64,000 nucleotides of DNA from Streptomyces sp. SAJ15 (GTDB taxonomy: Bacteria; Actinomycetota; Actinomycetes; Streptomycetales; Streptomycetaceae). The stretch lies in the NCBI RefSeq assembly GCF_007595705.1, contig NZ_NISY01000004.1, positions 248,001 to 312,000 of the forward strand, in the 5' to 3' direction. The notes beneath the pieces were generated by a model. That model was not told the origin of the DNA. It was given only the letters and a program-made list of their open reading frames with translations, and made no database searches. Below are positions 57,588 through 64,000 of the stretch, piece after piece. The translations under genes and the position numbers were made by a program. Within the stretch, counting starts at the first letter, position 1. Each line of letters begins with the position of its first letter.

Positions 57588-60508
57588 CCGCGGTGACCGC
57601 GACCGCCGCCGGACCGGACGACGCCGGACAGGCCCCCCAGACCGCCGCCAGTTCCCACTCCGGCCCTACCGGGCACCGGGACGCCGGGCGCGAGCCGGAC
57701 CACGGGACCCCGCGTGCCCCGCGCGGCGCGCGGTACGCCACGGAACCCGATGGGCGGGCCCGGCTTGGGCCCGAGGGTGGCCGTGAGCCGGGGGGTGGCC
57801 GTGAGGCCGATGGTGCCCCTGAGGCTGAAGTGAGTTATGAGGCTGGAGCCGATTTCAGGGCCGACGTTGCCTCTGGGGCAGAGGCCACCCCTGGGGTAGG
57901 CGGTGTACGTGAGGCCGGAGCCGAACGCGGGGCCGCGCACGGCCCGCGGCAGGGCAGTGCTTACGGGGCTGAGCTCGGCGTCGAGGGCAGGTGCGGACAT
58001 GAGCTCGGGGTTGAGGGCGGACACGGCGTTGAGGTCGGCCGCGGCGTCGAGGCCGAGGTCCGGCACGGGGCTGAGGCCGGGCACGGGGTCGGGCGGTTCG
58101 GGAACGGCGGCGAAAGTGGACACGGGGCCGGGATCGGACGTGGGATCGGGATCGGGGTCGGGATCGGGCACGGAGGCGAGGTCGGACGCCGGGTCGGGGG
58201 CGAGGGTGGCGGGGCCGGGGGCGAGCGGGGCGCCGGGGGCGATCGCCGGGCCGGGTACGACCGCGATGTCGTGCCCCCTCCGGCGGCGCCGGGAGCGGCG
58301 GGCCCCCTCATGTCGGACCGGCCCCCCACGGCTCCGGCGCCGGACGGACGCCCGGCTCGGTCCCCGGACGGACGCCCGGCTCAGTCCCCGGACGGGCCCC
58401 CAGCACCGGCACTGGACCGGCCCGCCGGTCTGAGCCCGGAGGGCCCGAAGGGCCCGTTGGGCGCCCCGGAATCGACCACTCCCTCGACCTCGACTGCCCC
58501 GCCCACTGTTCATGCGGCACCGGATGCTCCCGACCCCCATGTATGGGACGACGGACTGATCGCCCGGCGGGCCACCTCGGCGAAGCCCGCCCCTCCGGAG
58601 CGCCCGGAGCGCCCGGAGCGCCCGGACCGCCCGGAGCGCTCGGGCCACCCGGAGCGGCCTGCCCAGCCTGCCCTTCCGGAGTCCCTCGGGGCGGCGAGAG
58701 GGATCGGAGTCACTGATCCCGGGCGCTCGGTCGACGGGCCGTCGGGGTCCGTGGCCGGGCGCGCCGCCCCGGCCGCTTCGCCCGCCTCGGCACCCCCCTT
58801 CCGGCAGCCGCCCGGTGTGCCGGAGAGCGGGCCGGCGCCGGAGAGCGGGACGGCCGCCGCTCGGACCGGGTACGCCCCACGCCCCGGGTTCACCCCGGGC
58901 CCCGCCTTCGGCTTCGGTGCGCTGCGCCCGCGCCTCGACGCCCTCCGGGAACTCGTCGGACTGTCCCGTACCCGGTTGGACCGGCGCGCGCTCGGGGACG
59001 CCGGGCGCGTGCTCGACGAGGCCGCCGCGCGAGGCCGGCACTCGCTGGGACACACCGTGGTCGCCCTGGCCGGCGCGACCGGCAGCGGCAAGTCGACGCT
59101 GTTCAACGCTCTTGCCGGAGTGGAGCTCTCCGAGGCCGGCATCCGACGGCCGACCACCGCGGAACCGATGGCCTGTGCCTGGACCGACCACGCTGACGGG
59201 CTGCTCGACCGGCTGGGCATCCTGCCCGGGGCCCGCCATCTCCCCGCCCATCCCTATGATCCGGCGCTCCGCGGGCTGGTGCTGCTCGATCTGCCCGATC
59301 ACGACTCCGCGGCGGCCGGGCACCGGGAGCGGGTGGACCGGCTGCTGGGGCTGGTGGACGCGGTGGTGTGGGTGGTGGACCCGGAGAAGTACGCCGACGC
59401 GGTGCTGCACGAACGCTATCTGCGCCCGCTCGCCGGGTACGCCGAGGTCACCTTCGTCGTGCTGAACCAGATCGACCGGTTGCCGGGGGACGCCGCCGAC
59501 CAGGTGCTGGACGATCTTCGGCGGCTGCTGGACGAGGACGGGTTGGCGCTGGGCGAGCATGGCGAGCCGGGGGCGGCGGTGCTCGCCGTGTCCGCGCTGA
59601 CCGGAGCCGGGATGGGCGAACTGCGAGAGGCGTTGGGACGGTTCGTGGGCGAGTGCGGGGCGGCGGAGCGCCGGTTGGCGGCGGATGTGGACGGGGTCAC
59701 TGGGCGGCTGCGCTCCTCATATGTGGCGGATGGCGGGTGGGTCGGTGGGCTGTCCGAGCGCGCCCGGGCGGAGTTCGAGAACCGCTTGGCGGACGCGGCG
59801 GGGGCGGCCGTGGTCGGGCAGGCGGCGGAGCGCGCCTGGCTACGGGCGGCGGATCGGGCATGCGGTACTCCGTGGTCGCGGTTGTGGTCCCGCCGGAGCG
59901 GCGGAGGGAGGGACATGGCTGGAGGTGGTCGTGGTCGGCTGGCGGCGGTGCCGGTCGCGGCCCGGCCGGCGGTGGAAGAGGCGGTGCGGAACGTGGCGGA
60001 CGAGGCGGCGACGGGGCTGCCCACGCCCTGGGCACAGGCGGTGCGCGAGGCGGCCCGACACGGGGCCATGGGGCTGCCGGAGGCGATGGACGAGGCGGTG
60101 GCCGCCACCGCGCCCGGTGGACAACCACCCCGTCCGCGCTGGTGGTCGGTGGCGGCCGTGCTGCAAGGCGCGCTGCTGGTGGTGCAGCTGGTGGGCGCCG
60201 GCTGGCTGCTGGCGGCAGTCGCCGAGCGGTTCAGTGCGCCCGTCGGTGCGGGCGGTATCGGTAGTGGATGGTGGGCCCCCGCGCTGCTGTTGACGCTGAG
60301 TGCGGCAGGCGGGCCGATGGTGACGTGGGGCTGCGCCCTGCTGGCCCGGGGGCCTGCGCAGCGATACGGACAACTGGCGGAGCGGCGGCTGCGGGAGGCT
60401 GCCGCGGAGTGCGGACGGACGCGGGTGCTGGAGCCGGTCGCGGCGGAGCTGATGCGCTATCGCGGGGTGCGGGAGCAGTACGCCATCGCGGCGGCGCGGT
60501 CGAGATGA
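57584..60508 (+). CDS. Dynamin-like GTPase with long disordered N-terminus and two C-terminal membrane segments
   Basis: A 974-residue partner of the preceding GTPase. The first about 440 residues are low complexity: Gly/Glu/His/Val-rich repeats ([12 protein letters not shown]), SPDGRP repeats and [12 protein letters not shown]. The GTPase domain follows, with G1 [12 protein letters not shown] near residue 497, switch RRPTTAEP, G3 LLDLPDHDS and G4 NQID. Two hydrophobic segments lie near the end ([20 protein letters not shown] and [19 protein letters not shown]), then a basic/amphipathic tail. This arrangement fits membrane anchoring at the septum. GTG 57584 overlaps the previous stop. The disordered region is much longer than the GTPase family needs; part could be non-translated if a later start is used, but no better start with a ribosome-binding site was seen. 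Confidence 0.85.
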   Translation: MTAVTATAAGPDDAGQAPQTAASSHSGPTGHRDAGREPDHGTPRAPRGARYATEPDGRARLGPEGGREPGGGREADGAPEAEVSYEAGADFRADVASGAEATPGVGGVREAGAERGAAHGPRQGSAYGAELGVEGRCGHELGVEGGHGVEVGRGVEAEVRHGAEAGHGVGRFGNGGESGHGAGIGRGIGIGVGIGHGGEVGRRVGGEGGGAGGERGAGGDRRAGYDRDVVPPPAAPGAAGPLMSDRPPTAPAPDGRPARSPDGRPAQSPDGPPAPALDRPAGLSPEGPKGPLGAPESTTPSTSTAPPTVHAAPDAPDPHVWDDGLIARRATSAKPAPPERPERPERPDRPERSGHPERPAQPALPESLGAARGIGVTDPGRSVDGPSGSVAGRAAPAASPASAPPFRQPPGVPESGPAPESGTAAARTGYAPRPGFTPGPAFGFGALRPRLDALRELVGLSRTRLDRRALGDAGRVLDEAAARGRHSLGHTVVALAGATGSGKSTLFNALAGVELSEAGIRRPTTAEPMACAWTDHADGLLDRLGILPGARHLPAHPYDPALRGLVLLDLPDHDSAAAGHRERVDRLLGLVDAVVWVVDPEKYADAVLHERYLRPLAGYAEVTFVVLNQIDRLPGDAADQVLDDLRRLLDEDGLALGEHGEPGAAVLAVSALTGAGMGELREALGRFVGECGAAERRLAADVDGVTGRLRSSYVADGGWVGGLSERARAEFENRLADAAGAAVVGQAAERAWLRAADRACGTPWSRLWSRRSGGGRDMAGGGRGRLAAVPVAARPAVEEAVRNVADEAATGLPTPWAQAVREAARHGAMGLPEAMDEAVAATAPGGQPPRPRWWSVAAVLQGALLVVQLVGAGWLLAAVAERFSAPVGAGGIGSGWWAPALLLTLSAAGGPMVTWGCALLARGPAQRYGQLAERRLREAAAECGRTRVLEPVAAELMRYRGVREQYAIAAARSR

Positions 60509-60572
60509 GTCATGCCCCGTCGCGCCGACCGCACGCACCGGCCCCGTGGGTTCCCTCTGACGAGTGGCCGAG

Positions 60573-60599
60573 TTGTCCACAACGGAGCGGTCGTCCACA
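60573..60599. promoter_or_regulatory. Two DnaA boxes upstream of the SSB gene
   Basis: TTGTCCACA (60573-60581) matches the Streptomyces DnaA-box consensus exactly, and TCGTCCACA (60591-60599) matches in all but the variable second and third positions. They are in the same orientation, 18 bp apart, in the 170-bp gap before the SSB gene. Confidence 0.65.
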
Positions 60600-60678
60600 G
60601 CCCTCAGCGGGCTTCGCCGGGCGGGGGCACGATGACGGCACGGCAAGACCAATCCGCGACGACGGGGGAGGCCATACA

Positions 60679-61491
60679 GTGAACGAGACCTTGGTGACCT
60701 TGGTGGGAAACGTGGCGACGGCGCCGGAGTTCCGGCAGACCGCCTCGGGCGTTCCGCTGACCCGGTTCCGGCTGGCGGTGACGGCCCGGCGCTGGGATCG
60801 GACGCGTGCGGCCTGGACGGACGGGGACACGAGTTTCTACACCGTGTGCGCGTGGCGCACGTTGGCCGCCAATGTGGCCGCGTCCGTGTCGATCGGTGAA
60901 CCCCTCGTGGTGCAGGGCAGGCTGCGGATCCGGGAAGGCGGCCGGGACGGGTCCCGGGAAGGTGCCGGCGGCGGTTCCCGGGGCGGCTTCCAGGCCGGGG
61001 CCCGCGAGGGAGGCCGACAGGCGGCGTTCCCGGAGGGCGGGCGCGAGCGGGAGGGCGGACGCTGGCTGTCGGCCGACATCGAGGCGGTGGCGGTGGGGCA
61101 CGACCTGACACGGGGCACCTCGGCCTTCCGCCGGGTGTCACAGGCCAGGCCGATGACGCCGGCCCTGGCCTCGATGCACGGTGCGGTGCCCATGGACGGG
61201 GCGCCCGCCGGGCCCGCGACCACCGGCCCCGCGACGGCCGAACCGGCGACCGCCGGGACCGCGACCGCCGTGCCCGCCCAGGCCGACACCCTGTTCACCG
61301 ATCCGGCCCCGGCCGTCTCCATGTCCACCGACTCGGCAGGCCGCCCGACCGCCGTCCGCCCCACCGCCGGTAGTCCGACCCGCGGTGGCTCGACCCCCGG
61401 TGACCCCGCCGCCCCCGACGCCGTGGCCCCCGCCGCGCCGTCCGGCCCACCCGCGGCCGAACCGGCACTCACCGGGGCGACACCTGCATGA
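60679..61491 (+). CDS. ssb: Single-stranded DNA-binding protein, SsbB-like
   Basis: A 270-residue SSB. The OB-fold begins VNETLVTLVGNVATAPEF, continues TRFRLAVTARRWDR and TSFYTVCAWRTLAANVAASV, and ends RWLSADIEAVAVGHDL. A Gly/Arg/Glu-rich insertion of about 40 residues lies in the fold after LRIREGG. The C-terminus is a Pro/Ala/Thr-rich tail that ends TGATPA, without the acidic DDDIPF-like tip of the replicative SSB. That matches the second Streptomyces SSB, which functions in chromosome segregation during sporulation, consistent with the adjacent dynamin-like genes. GTG 60679 has GGGGGAGG eight bases upstream. Confidence 0.88.
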   Translation: MNETLVTLVGNVATAPEFRQTASGVPLTRFRLAVTARRWDRTRAAWTDGDTSFYTVCAWRTLAANVAASVSIGEPLVVQGRLRIREGGRDGSREGAGGGSRGGFQAGAREGGRQAAFPEGGREREGGRWLSADIEAVAVGHDLTRGTSAFRRVSQARPMTPALASMHGAVPMDGAPAGPATTGPATAEPATAGTATAVPAQADTLFTDPAPAVSMSTDSAGRPTAVRPTAGSPTRGGSTPGDPAAPDAVAPAAPSGPPAAEPALTGATPA

Positions 61492-61764
61492 AGGTCGGAG
61501 ATTTGTCGATATACCCAGCTCGAAAGTGGAACTGAGGGATAACAATTCCGATTCGGATCGGGTTGGCAGGCGCATTCCCGGCGTCTGCGGACGCGCTCTC
61601 TCCCTAGGATCCACCCGGTGCCAACGGGGGTTCCTGAGTTTTGAGTTCGCCGGCGAGAAGCGTTCCGGTATCCCACGGCAGCCCATGGCCTCGACGACTC
61701 GCACACGATGACGCGCTCGAGCCCGTGTCCGTGATGGTCCTCATGCTCGCCCGGAGGGGAAGAA

Positions 61765-63189
61765 ATGAACTCAGTGAAGAGGCGGAGAGCGGTCCGCCTC
61801 GCCGCCGCTGTGCTGGCCTCTGGGCTGGCGGCGGTCGGCGCGGTGGCGGTCGCGAGTCCCGCCGCCGCCGACGACCTCCCCTCCGGTCGGGGCGGCGCCA
61901 CGGCCACCCTCGGCGGTCTCACGGTCTTCGACCAAGCGGTCGTCCGGAACGGGGCGGAGAAGGAGCAGGTGGGCGCCGGGCTGTTCGAGATGGCGGTCGA
62001 CGAGGGCGGCACCATCCAGACGTACTGTGTCGACATCCAGAACCCGACGCGGCCCGAGGCCAAGTACCGGGAGAAGCCCTGGAGCGAGACCTCGCTGCAC
62101 GACAACGCCGACGCGGGCAAGATCCGCTGGATCCTGCGGCACTCCTACCCGCAGGTCAACGACCTCTCGGCGCTGGCCGCGAAGGCCCACACCGGCCCGC
62201 TGACCGAGAAGACCGCCGCTGCCGGCACCCAGGTCGCCATCTGGCGCTTCTCCGACAAGGCGCGGGTGGAGGCGGTCGACCCGGCAGCCGAGAAGCTCGC
62301 CGACTATCTGGAGAAGAACGCCGAGCGCCTTCCGGAGCCCAAGGCCACCCTGACCCTCGACCCGCCGGCCGTCTCCGGTAGGTCGGGCGAGCGGCTCGGT
62401 CCGGTGACCGTGCGTACCGGCGCCAACGCCGTCAGCGTCGCCCCGGCCGCCGCGACCTCCGGCGTCAGGGTCGTCGACAGGGCCGGCAAGCCGGTCACCA
62501 GCGCCGTCGACGGCAGCCGGCTCTACTTCGACGTCCCCGCCGGCACCCCGGACGGCACCACCTCGCTGACCGTGCAGGCGTCCACCGAGGTGCCGGTCGG
62601 CCGCGCGTTCGCCAGCGAGAGCAAGAGCCAGACCCAGATCCTGGCCGGATCCAGCAGGTCCAACGTGTCGGCCACCGCCACCGCGAGCTGGGCGCGGAAG
62701 GGGCCGATCCCGGCCCTGTCCGCCGCGGAGAACTGCGCCAAGAGCGGCGTCGACGTGACCGCGCGGAACGCGGGCGACGAGCCGTTCACCTTCGAGCTGG
62801 CGGGCGTCGAGCACACCGTCGCCGCGGGGAAGTCCGAGACCATCACCGTCCCGGTGCGGGAGGACCAGGAGTACGCGTTCACGATCAGCGGCCCCGACGG
62901 TTTCGAGCGCACCTTCTCCGGGGTGCTGGACTGCAGGACCGCGAGCACGGGCGGCGGGCCCACCGGGGCCGGCACGGGGGGCTCCGGCGGCGACACGCCC
63001 GCCAACGAGCCGGCCCCGGCCTCGGTCGGCGGCGCCTCCGGCGGTGACATCCCGGACGACGGCGATCTCGCCGAGACCGGCTCCGACACCGACACTCCGC
63101 TCCTCGTGGGCCTCGCCCTCGCCTTCCTCGCGGTCGGCGCCGGCATGGTCTTCCTCCTCCGCGGGAAAGGGGCGCCCGAGGGGGAGTGA
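61765..63189 (+). CDS. Sortase-anchored surface protein with Cys-Gln thioester (TQXA) domain
   Basis: A 474-residue exported protein. Residues 1-36 are a signal peptide (KRRR, a hydrophobic core, then SPAAADD). The thioester domain has Cys88 in TYCVDIQNP and Gln156 in GTQVAIW, the pair that forms an internal isopeptide-like thioester able to bond covalently to a target. An Ig-like region and a Gly/Pro/Ser-rich spacer follow. The C-terminus has the sortase motif LAETG (435-439), a hydrophobic segment and a basic end, fitting class E sortase anchoring to the cell wall. ATG 61765 has GGAGGGGA just upstream. The 273 bp before it hold no gene. Such proteins may mediate adhesion of hyphae. Confidence 0.9.
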   Translation: MNSVKRRRAVRLAAAVLASGLAAVGAVAVASPAAADDLPSGRGGATATLGGLTVFDQAVVRNGAEKEQVGAGLFEMAVDEGGTIQTYCVDIQNPTRPEAKYREKPWSETSLHDNADAGKIRWILRHSYPQVNDLSALAAKAHTGPLTEKTAAAGTQVAIWRFSDKARVEAVDPAAEKLADYLEKNAERLPEPKATLTLDPPAVSGRSGERLGPVTVRTGANAVSVAPAAATSGVRVVDRAGKPVTSAVDGSRLYFDVPAGTPDGTTSLTVQASTEVPVGRAFASESKSQTQILAGSSRSNVSATATASWARKGPIPALSAAENCAKSGVDVTARNAGDEPFTFELAGVEHTVAAGKSETITVPVREDQEYAFTISGPDGFERTFSGVLDCRTASTGGGPTGAGTGGSGGDTPANEPAPASVGGASGGDIPDDGDLAETGSDTDTPLLVGLALAFLAVGAGMVFLLRGKGAPEGE

Positions 63190-63374
63190 TGGCGGGGGAG
63201 TGACGGGGGCCACCGTGTGAGGAGCGTGAGCGAGCCGCAGCGTAGTCGTCAGGTGACCGTCCGAAGCGCGACGGCTCTCCACGGGCGCTGCGCTCCGGGG
63301 GCCGTGCCGCTCCACGCCGGTCTGTGGTTTTCGCCGCGGGCTTGTCGTACGGCAAGATGGGGTGTATCTGCCCG

Positions 63375-63401
63375 CACGCGGCGGAGCCCACGCGGCGGAG
63401 C
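63375..63401. repeat. 13-bp direct repeat in the ettA leader
   Basis: cacgcggcggagc occurs at 63375-63387 and 63389-63401, followed by cgca; the second copy can pair with flanking gcggcggagccgc to make a small hairpin. It lies 38 bp before the ettA start in the 249-bp gap after the surface protein gene, which otherwise has no visible gene or clear terminator. Confidence 0.6.
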
Positions 63402-63438
63402 CGCATTTCGACACCTATAGATTGCCGGACGGTTTCTC

Positions 63439-64000
63439 TTGGCTGAGTACATCTACACCATGCGCAAGACGCGCAAGGCGCACGGTGACAAGGTGATCCT
63501 CGACGACGTGACGTTGAGCTTCCTGCCCGGCGCCAAGATCGGTGTCGTGGGCCCCAACGGCGCCGGTAAGTCCACGGTCCTCAAGATCATGGCCGGCATC
63601 GAGCAGCCGTCCAACGGCGACGCGTTCCTCTCGCCCGGCTACAGCGTCGGCATCCTGCTCCAGGAGCCGCCGCTGGACGAGTCGAAGACCGTGTTGGAGA
63701 ACGTCCAGGACGGCGTCGCCGAGGTCAAGGGCAAGCTCGACCGGTTCAACGAGATCGCCGAGCTGATGGCGACCGACTACTCGGACGCGCTGCTGGAGGA
63801 GATGGGCAAGCTCCAGGAGGACCTCGACCACTCCAACGCCTGGGACCTGGACGCCCAGCTGGAGCAGGCCATGGACGCCCTGGGCTGCCCGCCCGGCGAC
63901 TGGCCGGTCACCAACCTCTCCGGTGGCGAGAAGCGTCGGGTCGCGCTCTGCAAGCTGCTGCTGGAGGCGCCCGACCTGCTGCTGCTCGACGAGCCCACCA
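63439..64000 (+). CDS. ettA: Energy-dependent translational throttle protein EttA (ABC-F ATPase), 5' part
   Basis: ABC-F protein that binds the ribosomal E site and gates early translation according to energy state. The N-terminus AEYIYTMRKTRKAHGDKVIL is typical. Walker A is GPNGAGKST, the arm/linker between the two halves of the first ABC domain is present, the signature is LSGGEKRR and Walker B is LLLLDEPT at the window edge. The start is TTG 63439; an internal ATG (63460) would lose the conserved first residues. No membrane domain is expected. The gene continues beyond the window. Confidence 0.93.
   Translation, partial: MAEYIYTMRKTRKAHGDKVILDDVTLSFLPGAKIGVVGPNGAGKSTVLKIMAGIEQPSNGDAFLSPGYSVGILLQEPPLDESKTVLENVQDGVAEVKGKLDRFNEIAELMATDYSDALLEEMGKLQEDLDHSNAWDLDAQLEQAMDALGCPPGDWPVTNLSGGEKRRVALCKLLLEAPDLLLLDEPT

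Noticed and set aside
61530..61560. lac-operator-like sequence ggataacaattcc
   Set aside because: Only half of the operator matches, with no LacI gene near; probably chance. Vector contamination is unlikely because the flanks are normal Streptomyces sequence.

Overview
The window is chromosomal DNA of very high GC content with strong G/C bias at codon third positions, GTG/TTG starts and Streptomyces-type genes (a dynamin-like pair next to a short-tailed SSB, a large LuxR-type regulator, a LAETG-anchored thioester surface protein, TTGTCCACA DnaA boxes). It looks like Streptomyces or a close relative. No replication origin, phage, IS element or CRISPR array was seen.

Positions 1-33219 (+ strand) are the 3' end of a modular type I polyketide synthase. 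Six extension modules are visible, named W1-W6 here: W1 (KS-AT-KR-ACP, methylmalonyl, KS truncated by the window edge), W2 (KS-AT-DH-KR-ACP), W3 (KS-AT-DH-ER-KR-ACP), W4 (KS-AT-DH-KR-ACP), W5 (KS-AT-DH-KR-ACP) and W6 (KS-AT-DH-KR-ACP-TE, methylmalonyl). W2-W5 have malonyl-type ATs. The last gene is broken at about 26391: relative to W4, 53 bp are missing, which removes the catalytic Tyr/Asn of the W5 KR and shifts the frame.

Positions 33230-40300 hold genes with no evident biosynthetic role: a translationally coupled minus-strand operon of five small, mostly cysteine-rich proteins facing an XRE-TPR regulator, a pterin dehydratase, a WxG-type protein pair and a lipoprotein.

Positions 40304-52977 return to polyketide functions: a stand-alone acyltransferase, an ABC-2 exporter pair, a type II thioesterase-like protein lacking its nucleophile, an AMP-dependent ligase, an FAD amine oxidase, a LAL regulator and a sulfotransferase. 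Amine oxidase, ligase and stand-alone acyltransferase together fit the route that makes 4-guanidinobutyryl starters from arginine. With the sulfotransferase, this points to a large guanidyl polyene/polyol of the azalomycin, desertomycin or clethramycin kind. The amidinohydrolase/amidohydrolase and loading ACP expected for that route are not in the window.

Positions 53133-64000 look like conserved chromosome: an exonuclease-BRCT-TerD fusion, tRNA-Arg(TCT) with its terminator, two dynamin-like GTPases, an SSB with two DnaA boxes upstream, a sortase-anchored surface protein, and the start of the ABC-F ATPase EttA, cut by the right edge.
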